This document shows positions 19,324-30,100 of a stretch of 64,000 nucleotides of DNA, piece after piece. Source of the stretch: Lewinellaceae bacterium. Lineage in GTDB: Bacteria; Bacteroidota; Bacteroidia; Chitinophagales; Saprospiraceae. The notes beneath the pieces were generated by a model, which was not told the DNA's origin, ran no database searches, and saw only the letters and a list, made by a program, of their open reading frames with translations. The first letter of the stretch is position 1; each line of letters begins with the position of its first letter. The stretch lies in contig JADJWX010000012.1 in NCBI GenBank assembly GCA_016716135.1, forward strand, positions 1-64,000, in the 5' to 3' direction. A program made the position numbers and the translations under genes.

Positions 19324-20655
19324 TTAATCTTCAGCTACGGAGTGATCCACTTCCCGCGCTACAAATTCTTTGAGCCAGGCGGTAGTAACCGATTTCGGAC
19401 GCTCCAGCGGAAGGTACATCGCCCGGGCCCAGCATTGGGCGGCAAGTACACCCAGCGCCCGGCTGACGGCGAACAGCACCGTGTAGTAGTTGTGCTGCTT
19501 GAGGCCGTAGTGCATCAGCAGCGCACCGGAGTGCGCATCCACATTCGGCCAGGGGTTTTTGACTTTACCGAGGCTGCTCAGAATGGGTGGCACAACATCG
19601 AACACCTTCCAAACGATCTTGACCAGATCGCTTTCAGGTACGTTATCTTCAGCAAACTGCCGCTGTGCCATAAAACGCGGGTCGGGTTTGCGCAATACAG
19701 CATGGCCGTAGCCCGGTATGACACGGCCACTGCCCAGCGTACTTTTTACATATTCGGAAATTTGTTCACGACTGGGTTTGGTCGTGCCCAGGGTATCCAC
19801 CATTTTCAGTATCCAGCGGATCACCTCCTGATTGGCCAGGCCATGCAGCGGCCCGGCGAGCGCATTCATAGCCGCGCTGAAAGACAGGTAGGGATCGCTA
19901 AGGGTGGAACCGACCAGGTGTGTGGTATGGGCGGAGGCATTACCGCCTTCGTGGTCGGCATGGATCGTCATAAACAGCCGCATGTATTCCTTGAAGCCAG
20001 GGTCTTCGATGCCCAGCAGGTGGGCGTAATTTGCAGCCCAGTCGAGGGAAATATCCGGCAGCGTTTGTTCGCCATTGAAATACACCCGCCGGTAGATGTA
20101 CGCGGCCACCCGAGGCAGGCGGGCAATGAGGTTCATGGTGTCTTCGTAGGTTGCATCCCAGTATTCGGTTCGGTTCATACCGGATGCATACCGCTGGGCG
20201 AATACACTGGTATTTTGCATGGCCATTACACCGACCGACAATTGGGTCATCGGGTGTGTTTCGACTGGCAGGGTATCGATCGTACGGAAAACGTGCTCGG
20301 GTACATTGGCCCGGCGCACCCAGTTTTCGGTCAGCCACTTGACCTGTTCTTTCGATGGAATTTCACCAACCAGCATCAGCCAGAACAAGCCTTCGGGCAA
20401 CGGCTCTTTGCCGTTTGGGGCGCGGGGCAGTTTGTCCTGCAGTTCGGGAATAGAATACCCGCGAAAGCGAATACCTTCCTCGGAATCAAGCAGCGAAGGT
20501 TCCCAAACCATGCAGGTGATATTGCGCATGCCACCATAAACCTGATCCAGAACCACCTCGTCTACCTTTTGTTTGCCATGTTCTTTGAGCAGCTCCTTGA
20601 CTTCTTTGCCAAGTGCTTGCGATTTTTCGTTGAATAATTGTTTTAACGGATCCAT
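19324..20655 (-). CDS. Citrate synthase, eukaryote-like type
   Basis: The enzyme condenses oxaloacetate and acetyl-CoA to citrate, the entry step of the TCA cycle. The 443-aa product has the conserved blocks ADHEGGNASAHTTHLVGST (catalytic His region), IPGYGHAVLRKPDPRF (second catalytic His) and NVDAHSGALLMHYG (catalytic Asp). These blocks and the length match the mitochondrial-like citrate synthases seen in some Bacteroidota and not the allosteric GltA type. A single gene; the terminator directly behind it separates it from the TPR gene. Its upstream gap (20656-20942) holds only the terminator of the next gene and possible promoter sequence. Confidence 0.95.
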   Translation of the reverse strand: MDPLKQLFNEKSQALGKEVKELLKEHGKQKVDEVVLDQVYGGMRNITCMVWEPSLLDSEEGIRFRGYSIPELQDKLPRAPNGKEPLPEGLFWLMLVGEIPSKEQVKWLTENWVRRANVPEHVFRTIDTLPVETHPMTQLSVGVMAMQNTSVFAQRYASGMNRTEYWDATYEDTMNLIARLPRVAAYIYRRVYFNGEQTLPDISLDWAANYAHLLGIEDPGFKEYMRLFMTIHADHEGGNASAHTTHLVGSTLSDPYLSFSAAMNALAGPLHGLANQEVIRWILKMVDTLGTTKPSREQISEYVKSTLGSGRVIPGYGHAVLRKPDPRFMAQRQFAEDNVPESDLVKIVWKVFDVVPPILSSLGKVKNPWPNVDAHSGALLMHYGLKQHNYYTVLFAVSRALGVLAAQCWARAMYLPLERPKSVTTAWLKEFVAREVDHSVAED

Positions 20656-20844
20656 GTACTATGCTTAACGAATAAATTGAAAATAGGGAGGTTTTGGGCC
20701 TTTACTTTGATAAATTCCGGCCAATGCAGGGTTTGGATTCAGGGCTTACCTGGGAAACAACAATTCACGGGTAAAGTTATTATTTCCCGCATCCGACTCT
20801 GCAAATGCCATTTTTTTGCAAAAAAAATGAGCGTTGGTTCAAAA

Positions 20845-20887
20845 CAAAAGCGAAGCCAATCCCCGCTCGAGGGATGCTTCGCTTTTG
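20845..20887 (-). terminator. Terminator after the PUR-domain gene
   Basis: Arms CAAAAGCGAAGC / GCTTCGCTTTTG with an inner ATCCC/GGGGAT stem form a long hairpin. On the minus strand it is followed by TTTTG. It is 56 bp after the stop of the DUF3276 gene. The AAAGCGAAGC...GCTTCGCTTT design is a common Bacteroidota terminator form. Confidence 0.75.
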
Positions 20888-20942
20888 ATTTATTGAAAAT
20901 GGATACAACAACCGGGGCACCCCCCGGTGGCGGCAGCGCAGG

Positions 20943-21545
20943 CTACCAACTCATTTCATCCTCATCCTTAGGCTGATCAGACGATTCGTCGGCGGCATCA
21001 TCGGCCTCCGTTTCGTCGGACGCTTTTACCTTTTTGGATGGTTTGGCTGTTTCCACATCACTATCATCTGCGCCACTATCTTCGGTGGCAGCATCCTCAT
21101 CGGCATCGCGGTTTTGTGCTTCCCACTCTGCCTGCCTGCGATCAAACTCCTCGTAGTCAAAATCCGGCATCAATTCGGTTTTAACATGGTTGACCACTTC
21201 ATTCAACGAAGCGGCAAAGCGGTTAAAATCTTCCTTGTACAGAAAAATTTTGTGGCGCTTGTACCCATATCCGTCTTCGCGGCGGGTGCTTTCGGTGATT
21301 GTGATAAAGTAATCATCACCTCTGGTTTTGCGCACATCAAAAAAATAGGTGCGCCGTTTGCCGGCCCGCACGCGTTGGGAAAACACGCTCTCCTCCGGAT
21401 CGCGCTCGCTGTTTCGTTCGCGGCCCCGGAATCCTCCACGGTCGCCTCCACGGTCGCGGAAATCCCGGCGGTCTCTGTCCCGGTCACGATTATCGCGATG
21501 GTCGCGATCACCCCGGTCTCTCCGCTTAAAATGCCCGTATTCCAC
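20943..21545 (-). CDS. PUR-family nucleic-acid-binding protein (DUF3276)
   Basis: The 200-aa protein has three parts. Residues ~1-48 are very rich in Arg, Asp and Gly (RDRDRRDFRDRGGDRGGFRG), like RGG RNA-binding tails. Residues ~50-120 are the PUR-alpha-like DUF3276 domain (RRTYFFDVRKTRGDDYFITI, YKRHKIFLYKEDFNRF). The rest is an acidic tail (DEDAATEDSGADDSD...). DUF3276 of Borrelia and Bacteroides folds like eukaryotic PUR-alpha and binds single-stranded nucleic acid. Both charged tails are longer than in minimal family members, which suggests RNA binding or condensate-like behaviour (inference). It stands alone between two terminators. Confidence 0.9.
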   Translation of the reverse strand: MEYGHFKRRDRGDRDHRDNRDRDRDRRDFRDRGGDRGGFRGRERNSERDPEESVFSQRVRAGKRRTYFFDVRKTRGDDYFITITESTRREDGYGYKRHKIFLYKEDFNRFAASLNEVVNHVKTELMPDFDYEEFDRRQAEWEAQNRDADEDAATEDSGADDSDVETAKPSKKVKASDETEADDAADESSDQPKDEDEMSW

Positions 21546-21638
21546 TTGTCTTACGTTTTGTTATAAAAAATTTGGTGAACACTTATGAGCAAAGGTATAT
21601 TTTCCGGTGAAACAACGGTTATTTTTATAGAAAAAACC

Positions 21639-23363
21639 TTACTGCGCGCTATTACCGGCCTGTGGCCATTGTTGCTTGCCTCCAACGATCGTGCGCAACA
21701 CCTGCGCATCCAGAATTTCCGCCTCCGGGCAACGCAGCAAATCTTTGGAAAGCACGGTTATGTCGGCCTTTTTACCCACCGTTAACGAGCCTTTTTCCTG
21801 CTCCTCAAAAGCGGCAAAGGCATTCCACAAAGTGTACGAAAGCAGCGCTTCTTCGCGGGTCATTTTTTGTTCGGTAAAAAACGCCAGTCCGGTATCGGCC
21901 CGTTTGCGGGTTACGGAGGCATAAATGGAAGGCAGGGGGTTCACATCTTCCACGGGTGCGTCGGTGCCGTTGGCCAAATGCGCGCCGGCATCGATCAGGC
22001 TGCGCCAGGCATAAGCCCCCGTCCGGGCGCGCATTTCTCCAAGCCGCTTGACAACAAAAGGCGCGTCGCTGGTACAATGAATACCCTGCATGGAGGCGAT
22101 AACGCCCAATGCGGCAAAGCGCGGAATATCCTCAGGATGCAGGTGCTGCGCATGTTCGATGCGCCAGCGGTGATCTGTGGCGGCGTCCTGCCCAAGGCTT
22201 TTTTCAAACACATCCAGCATTTCCCGGTTGCCGCGATCGCCGATCGCGTGCACACAAAGTTGGAGCCCGTATTTCCGGCATTGCCGGGCCAGGCCCAAAA
22301 TGTCGTCAACCGGTGTTGTATTTTGCCCGAAGTGGCCGGGTTTATCGGCATAGGGTTCCAGCAACCAGGCGCCATAGGAGCCCAGCGCGCCGTCGAGGTA
22401 GGCTTTCACGGCGCATACACTGAGGTGGTCGTTGCCGATACCGAGTTGGGGGAATCCGGCGAGTTTAGCGTAGTCAGCCGGCCCGGGGGCACTGATCATC
22501 ACCCAGAGGCGCAACGGCAGTTTGCCGGCACGGGCCAGGCGGCTGTACTGTTCGATCTCCCAGAAACCGCTGCCGGCGTCCTGAAAGGAGGTAATCCCGT
22601 TTTTCAGGCACAATTCCGCCGCCAAGGCGATGGTGCGGTCGAAGGCGGCTTGTTTTTCGGCTTCGCTGCGCTGGTTTTTCCAGTCGTTCAAAGGGCGGGT
22701 GATCAGGCCCATGGCGTTTTCCTCGAACACGCCGGTGAGCGTACCGGAAGCGTCGCGCACGATACGGCCACCGACCGGGTCGGGCGTCTCGCGGCTGATG
22801 CCGGCCAGCTGCATGGCTTTTTGATTGGCGATCAGCGCATGGCCGCTGGCATGACGCAGTACCACCGGATGTTCGGGCGACACCGCCGAAAGCGCATCGT
22901 GAAACGGATACCCGTTCACCGAACGACCGATAGGCGCCGTCCATTTTTCCTGGTGCCAGCCGCGCCCTTCGATCCATTCGCCGGGAGGCGTAGCAGGCGT
23001 TTTTTCAGCCACCAGGCCCACGATCTCGTCCCAGGTTTGTGTGTTGATCAGGTTCAGGTTTTGGAGGCTTAATCCGAGACCCTGAAAGTGCCCGTGCCCT
23101 TCGATGAGGCCCGGCATGGCAAAGGCGCCCTGCAGGTCGATCTGTTCCGTTTGCGCACCGGCGAGGGCTTTGGCGCCGGCATCGTCGCCGACATAGATGA
23201 TGGAATCTGCCCGGATGGCCAGGGCAGTGGCGGAAGGCCGGGTACTGTCGGCAGTAAAAAAGTTGCCGTTAAAGAGGATCATCGTGGCGGGCGCAGGCGC
23301 CTGGGGGCCGGCGCAGCCCGTGCCAAGCAGGACGGCTATGCAAAAATATATGGCTTGTTTCAT
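21639..23363 (-). CDS. Amidohydrolase of the YtcJ-like family, lipoprotein
   Basis: The 574-aa product starts MKQAIYFCIAVLLGTGCAGP, a lipoprotein signal with Cys at residue 17. The metal-dependent hydrolase pattern is clear: MPGLIEGHGHFQGLG (first metal His pair), LCVHAIGDRGNREML, RIEHAQHLHPEDIPRF, and near the C-terminus LANGTDAPVEDVNPLPSIYA (catalytic Asp). These are hallmarks of the amidohydrolase-3/YtcJ family, whose substrates are mostly unknown amides or formamides. The frame is open 45 codons upstream, but those codons look like non-coding sequence and the signal peptide fixes the start at 23363. It is divergent from apaG. Confidence 0.9.
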   Translation of the reverse strand: MKQAIYFCIAVLLGTGCAGPQAPAPATMILFNGNFFTADSTRPSATALAIRADSIIYVGDDAGAKALAGAQTEQIDLQGAFAMPGLIEGHGHFQGLGLSLQNLNLINTQTWDEIVGLVAEKTPATPPGEWIEGRGWHQEKWTAPIGRSVNGYPFHDALSAVSPEHPVVLRHASGHALIANQKAMQLAGISRETPDPVGGRIVRDASGTLTGVFEENAMGLITRPLNDWKNQRSEAEKQAAFDRTIALAAELCLKNGITSFQDAGSGFWEIEQYSRLARAGKLPLRLWVMISAPGPADYAKLAGFPQLGIGNDHLSVCAVKAYLDGALGSYGAWLLEPYADKPGHFGQNTTPVDDILGLARQCRKYGLQLCVHAIGDRGNREMLDVFEKSLGQDAATDHRWRIEHAQHLHPEDIPRFAALGVIASMQGIHCTSDAPFVVKRLGEMRARTGAYAWRSLIDAGAHLANGTDAPVEDVNPLPSIYASVTRKRADTGLAFFTEQKMTREEALLSYTLWNAFAAFEEQEKGSLTVGKKADITVLSKDLLRCPEAEILDAQVLRTIVGGKQQWPQAGNSAQ

Positions 23364-23565
23364 GGCAGTTGTTTTGGTTGCAAGTGTACGAAATGTTCGG
23401 CCTTTACGCAGCCCGGTGGAGCGCCGACGCCCAGGCGCCGCTTTTTTTAAAATTAATTTTTCAAAAAGCAATCGCGTTAAAGCGTTTCGCAAATCCATTT
23501 TATTTAAACAATTTTGCCCCGAAAGTTATTGATTCAGCTGATTGCGCATCACTCAGTTTTGGAAT

Positions 23566-23952
23566 ATGGAAACGCTCACCACTAACAACATCACCGTCAG
23601 CGTAGAGACGGAATACCTCGCGGCTCATTCTAATCCACGGGAAGGGAAATTTATTTTCGGTTACCACATCACCATTGAAAACCGCAGCCCACATACCGTG
23701 CAACTGCTGCGCCGCCATTGGGTGATTATGGATTCGGACGGCGTGCTGCGCGAGGTGGAAGGCGAAGGCGTGGTCGGCTTGCAGCCCGTGCTGGCGCCCG
23801 GTGAAGTGCACGGCTATTCTTCATTTTGCAATCTTGACACGGCGCTTGGAAAAATGTCGGGAACGTACCTGATGGTCCGCCTGGACGATAATTCCCAGTT
23901 TGAAGCCAGCATTCCGGAGTTCCGGATGGTGGCGCCGTTTCTCCTGAATTAA
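23566..23952 (+). CDS. apaG: ApaG family protein (Co2+/Mg2+ efflux-associated)
   Basis: The 128-aa product (METLTTNNITVSVETEYLAA..) is a single ApaG fibronectin-type-III-like domain: FIFGYHITIENRSPHTVQLL, RRHWVIMDSDG, EGVVGLQPVLAPGEVHGYSS, GTYLMVRLDD and the conserved IPEFRMVAPFLLN end. ApaG is linked to cobalt resistance and diadenosine tetraphosphate levels in enterobacteria, but its molecular role is unclear. An upstream in-frame ATG at 23542 exists; 23566 gives the usual family length. A very long palindrome begins 1 bp after the stop. Confidence 0.93.
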   Translation: METLTTNNITVSVETEYLAAHSNPREGKFIFGYHITIENRSPHTVQLLRRHWVIMDSDGVLREVEGEGVVGLQPVLAPGEVHGYSSFCNLDTALGKMSGTYLMVRLDDNSQFEASIPEFRMVAPFLLN

Positions 23953-23953
23953 T

Positions 23954-24032
23954 AACCTGTCGGGGCAGAATTTCAAACAAAAAGGGGCGCATGATGCGCC
24001 CCTTTTTGTTTGAAATTCTGCCCCGACAGGTT
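23954..24032. terminator. Perfect 79-bp palindrome behind apaG
   Basis: Two 39-bp arms match without a mismatch around a single central G: the left arm begins AACCTGTCGGGGCAGAATTT and ends AAAAAGGGGCGCAT, and the right arm is its exact reverse complement. The inner part GGGGCGC..GCGCCCC followed by TTTTT resembles an ordinary intrinsic terminator that works on either strand, but the extra 25 bp of perfect pairing is unusual. Confidence 0.85.
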
Positions 24033-24159
24033 TTAGGTTTCCCACCACCCAACCACCACTCGTATCTTTTCGTATTCCTTAAGGGAAAGCCTGGCAGCAT
24101 ACTCCTGCCGGTTTGTATCTTTAATCCAATCCATTCCATGAACTAATCATCCATTTAAC

Positions 24160-27100
24160 ATGAAAAACCGATTCATTCCTTTCCTGCTTTGCCTTGCCAA
24201 TCTTTTTTTTATCAGCGCGCAAGGCCAAGGCCAAAACGTCAACGTTCAAATAGCCGGTCCGGTTGATGTCTGTTTAGGTTGTTTTACCTACACCGCCACG
24301 TTTACTGATCCCAATTACCCGACTACGGGTACGCATTCGTTTTACTGGGAGGTTTTTGGCGCCAACGGCTTTAGTACTTTTGGCGATCAGAAAGATTTCA
24401 CGATTTGTTTTCCATCCATCGGCACCTATCAAATTTCACTCACCGCTTTTCTCCCGACCGGAAACATAATCGGCGACACATTGACGGTAAACGTTCTACC
24501 CTATCAACCGCTGCAAATTATTTCCAGCAATACGGCAACCTGTAACCAGGACAGTATTGTGGGTTCGGACGACCAGTACTGCGAAAAAGTTTGCCCGTTT
24601 ACCACCGTCACCTATTCCTTGAGCGGTAATCTGGGCGGACCGGGCAACACGATCAGCTGGTCGGTCATCGGTGCTCAAAGTTTTACAATCAACCCGCCGG
24701 CATGGAACAGCTCCGTCACCGTGAACTGGGGACCGGCCGGCGCCGGTTCGGTATCGGTGGTGTACGCCGGCTCCCAGCAGCAAACCTGCCTGGGCGAGGC
24801 CAGCCAATGCGTTACCATCATCGAAGAGCCCCGTGCCGACTTTGACACCGACCCAATGCCCGGCGGCGCCGACACGCTCCAGGTGTGTAAGGGCCAAACG
24901 GTTTATTTTGAAAACCAAAGCGTGCATGCCGACGCCTACGAATGGTCGTTCAGCGACGATGCCTCCACCTCCACGGAGGTCGACCAGCAACATACGTTTT
25001 TCACGCCCGGTTTTTACACCGTCCAACTGGTCGCGCGAAGCGCATGCCTCTGCGCCGATACAACGGAAATGGTCATTGAAGTGCTCGACGCCGATGCCCC
25101 TACCCTCGATTGTGTGGGTGATGTCTGCCCGGGCGCCACGGTACACTACAGCGCTTCGGCCAACTGCGCCGGCATCAGCTGGGCGGTGAGCACCAACGGC
25201 ACCATACTCGGCGGCGGCACACTGGGCGCCGACAGCATCACGGTGGAATGGGGCGCCGGTCCTTTGGGTACCATCACCTTGAGCAACTTTAGCTGCACCG
25301 GCAATGCCTGCCCGCAACCCACCGTCGTGCGCATACCCATCATCGACGACAATGCCGAAATCCGCGGCGCCGAACAGGTGTGCCCCGATGCCGTGGAAGT
25401 CTATTCGATCGAACCCTTCGGCGGCACGGGTTTTGTGTGGTCGCTGAGCGGCGGCGGCAGTATCGAGGAAGGGCAAGGCACCAACCGCGTGTCGGTACGC
25501 TGGAATGGCTTCCCCAACCCAAACACAACCTACTGGCTTTCCGTCAAATACGACAACTGCTACCTGGGCTGTGGCGGGCAAGACTCCATCCCGGTGCGCA
25601 TCGTGTCGCCGTTTTACCTCAACGGCCCGGTGGAAGCCTGCCAAAACAGCAGCGGCAATTACCTCAGCCGCCTGAGCTACAACAATCTGAATCTGTCTTG
25701 CAACTGGTCGCTCATCGGCCCCGACGGTTCTGAGGTTTGGACCTCCCCCACCCCGGCGGCTTCCGTCACCGCTCCATTTGCCAACGGCCCCGGTATTTAC
25801 CGGCTGTTTGCCCGGCCTGCCGACCCCACATTGACTTGCTCCGAACAGGCAGAGTGGGCCATCCAGGTGCCCGATTTACCGGCAGGCCCGAGCGGCATTG
25901 CAGGCGCCATGCTGATCTGCCCGGGAGAAACGTTCACCTATGAAGCGACCGGTGTACCGCCCACGGCCAGTATTCGCTGGGAAATACAAAACGGCCCGGC
26001 CGCACCGACCACAGTTTTCGGAAACCCGGTGAACGTGCCCTGGAATGCCACCGGACCCTACCAACTGACGGCTGTCCGGATGTCCGACGACGGCCTGGGT
26101 TGCCCGTCCGATCCGGTGCTGGTAAACCTTCAAACACTGAGCACGCTCATCGTAAACGGCCCGAATACGGCCTGTGCGAATACCAAACGAAACTACGTAG
26201 CGCCCCTGGTTCCCGGCCTGGACTACCAATGGAGCCTTGTGCCTGCCGACGCCGGTACGATTGCGAGCGGCCAGGGCACCAACCAGGTGGAAGTCTTTTG
26301 GCAAACACCCGGCAACCACGAGGTGCGCCTCGATTTGTGTGGAAAAACAGCCACACGGGCGGTGACCGTCAACGGGCTGCCGGCACCCGCCGTGAACCAC
26401 CCGGCCAGCCTGTGCCCGGGCGCTACAGCCACCGTGCAAACCGCTGGTCCCTACGCGACATACAGCTGGGCAAATGCCGGTGGCGGCAGTCTTGGCGCCA
26501 TGCCGACGGTTGATCTTGGGTCCGGCAATTATGCCGTGACCGTCACCGACGCCAACGGCTGCGTCGGAAATACCAACTTTGTCATTGAGCCGGATGCTGT
26601 GCCGACGGTGACTATTTCCACAGCCGATCCCACCCGGTTTTGTGCCAACTCCCAGACGGTGACCATGCGCGGGCTGATCAGTTCCGGGCCACCGCTGACC
26701 TACGCGTGGTTTCGCGACGGCAATCCGTTGGGAGTAAACGCCCCGGTATATTCGACCAACCAGTACGGCCTGTACACCCTGCAAGTGACCAATCCGGCAG
26801 GCTGTACCGCCACTGCCGGGCCGATTGCCGTGGTGGAGGATTGCACCGGTGGCGGTGGCGGCGGCGCTCCCTGCACGCCGGGCGTACCCTGTCCGCCAGG
26901 CAGTGTTTTCCTTCAAATAGACCCCTCTGCGCGATGCGATTCGATGTATTTCAGCTTGTCCGGACCCAGTTTCGTGGTTGGATCGGGCCGTTATGAATTT
27001 GCCCAATTCGGCGCCTTACTGGTGGGTACGGCAACCGGCGATGCTTCCGGCTTTGTTTTTCCCGAACCGGGCTATTTTGTTGTGGCAGCTTATGCCGAGC

Positions 27101-30100
27101 TGACCGACGGCACAATTTGTCAGATACTCGATTCGGTAGCGGTGGAAGCGGTAGCCGATTTTACGCCATTACCCGAATGCCCCGGCAGCGCAACCAATTT
27201 TGAAGAACACAGTGCCTTTTTGCCCGGCAGCGGTATTACGGCCTGGAGTTGGGATTTCGGCGACCCGGCTTCCGGCGCCAACAATACGGCGGGCGTTCAG
27301 ACCCCTGTGCATGTATATACCCCGGGCGGCGGATACAGCGTCACCCTGACAATAACTGCCAACAGTGGTTGTACAGCCAGCCGCTCGGTGGCAACTGCCA
27401 TTCCTGTGACCCCGACGCCCGTAATCACAGCGCCGGCCGGTTTGTGCGCCGGCACCTCCCTGGCGTTCAGCGCTACGGGTCAAAACCTCAACTGGGATTT
27501 CGGCGATCCGGCTTCAGGCGCTTTGAATTCGGCCTCCGGGCAGCCGGTTTACCACAGTTTTGCCGCAGGCAATTATTCGGTAACAGTAACGGCGAAAGAT
27601 AATTACGGCTGCACCGCTACTTCCGCGTTGCCCGTCAATGTTGCCCCGAACGGCCTGAGCGGGCAAATTTCGCCCGCCAACCCGGCTCCAATTTGTGAAA
27701 ACAGCAGCCTGGTACTCACTGCGCCGCCGGGCGGCCTGAGTTATCTGTGGTCGGACAACAGCACGGCCACCACGCTCACGGCCACCCAGGAAGGCCTGTA
27801 CACCGTGACCCTCACCGATGCCAACGGCTGCACTTATGCGCCGCCGCCGGTTGCTGTGGACGTAGCGCCCGGGCCGGATGCCCTGATCAAAGCGCTGTTG
27901 ACCAACGAACTGGGGCAAACGATCGGGGTAGCCTATCCCAGCCATGCCGTTTGCGCCGGGGACGATGTGCGCCTGTTTGCAGCCAGCCAGGGTAGTTACA
28001 CCTACACCTGGTCGAACGGCGTGACTGACGTCGGCATTGAATTTACGGAGGGCCGCAACAACCTGCTGCCGGTGGGAACGCACGTGTACACCGTCACGGT
28101 GACCGACGGGGTGAGCGGATGCACGGCGGTTACCGACCCTTTTGTGGTAACGGTGAACCCGGTGCCTTCGGGATTTTCCATTGCAAACAATATTTTCCCG
28201 GCCTGTGCAGGCTCAACCAATACCCTGAGTTATACCGGCCCAACGCCGGGCAACTGGCAGTACATCTGGAACACCGGTGAAACGGACCTCCCGTTGGTGA
28301 CGCAACACCCCGGGCAGTATTTCCTCCGGGTCATCAATGAATTTGGCTGTGCCGCACGCAGCAATGCGCTCACAGTGCTGCCAGGACCGAACACGCGGGC
28401 TATTCCGGCGGGTTGTCATACGCGCTGCCGCCCCGATACGTTGTGCCTGCCGGTCATTCCGTTTATTTCCAGCTGGCAATGGTTTTTCAACGGCAACCCG
28501 ATCCCGGGGGCTACCAGCGCCAATTTTTTGCCGGACCAAAGCGGAACTTATTATGCCGAGCTGACCGACTTTTTTGGCTGTGTCAGCCAAAGCGGTCCGC
28601 TGACGCTAAACCTGCTCGACGGCTACGGCAATGTGCTGGGGCAGGTGTGGTCGGATGTAAACGGCAACGGTGTGATTGATGCAGGGGATACGCTGGTAAG
28701 CGGTATTGCCGTGAATTTGCTGGACAACAATGTGCCCGTGGGCGCGCTTTGGTCGGGTGCGGCCGGCGCCTTTGCGTTTACCAATATTTTGTCAAAAAAC
28801 TACGCCGTGGAGATCGATGCCGGGTTGCTGCCGCCGGGTTGGCAAATTGTGATCGGTCAGGATGCGGCGAACCTTTCGGGCTGCGATGCCGAAACGCAGG
28901 TGGGCCTGTTGATCCGCGCCGCCTGCCTGGATGTGGTGGTTTCGGTGGTCGACCTCAGTGCCTGCCCGAACGATGTGGCGGTGTATAACGGCGCCATGAT
29001 CCCGGCGGGGACCAGCCAGGTATTTTCGTTTACAACGGCCGACGGCTGCGACTCGCTGGTTACCGTCGACGTGGCTGAACTGCCAACCTCCACCGGCACA
29101 CTCGACGTGAGCGCCTGCCCCGGCACCGACTACGATTTCAACGGAAACATGATCCCGGCTGGAACTTCGCAACAGTTTACCCTCCAGAATTTCCTCGGCT
29201 GCGACTCCCTGCTCACCGTGAACGTGGCCGCGCTGCCAACTTCCACCGGCACACTCGACGTGAGCGCTTGCCCCGGCACCGACTACGATTTCAACGGAAA
29301 CATGATCCCGGCCGGAACTTCGCAACAGTTTACCCTGCAGAATTTCCTCGGCTGCGACTCCTGCTCACCGTGAACGTAGCCGCGCTGCCAACTTCCACCG
29401 GCACACTCGACGTGAGCGCTTGCCCCGGCACCGACTACGATTTCAACGGAAACCTGATCCAGGCCGGAACTTCGCAACAGTTTACCCTGCAAAATTTCCT
29501 CGGCTGCGATTCCCTGCTCACCGTGAACGTGGCGGCGCTGCCAACTTCCACCGGCACCCTCGACGTGAGCGCCTGCCCCGGTACCGACTACGATTTCAAC
29601 GGAAACCTGATCCCGGCCGGAACTTCGCAACAGTTTACCCTGCAAAATTTCCTCGGCTGCGATTCCCTGCTCACCGTGAACGTAGCCGAACTGCCAACCT
29701 CCACGGGTACACTCGACGTGAGCGCCTGCCCCGGCACCGACTACGATTTCAACGGAAACCTGATCCCGGCCGGAACTTCGCAACAGTTTACCCTGCAAAA
29801 TTTCCTCGGCTGCGACTCCCTGCTCACCGTGAACGTGGCGGTTGCCCAAACGTCGGCGAGTACGCTGATGGTTGATCTTTGTCCGGGCGAAACCTACCCC
29901 TATCAGGGCTCGGTGTTGCAGATCGGCGATACACAAAATTTCACCCTGCAAAACACAGCGGGATGTGATTCGGTAGTCACGGTGGTGGTAAGCGCACTGA
30001 CCAGCACAGCAGAAACGCAGGAGGTTACAGTTTGCCCGGGCACTACGTTTTCGTTTGACGGGGTTGAATTGCAGGCAGGCGAGAGTCGGGTTTTCCAATA

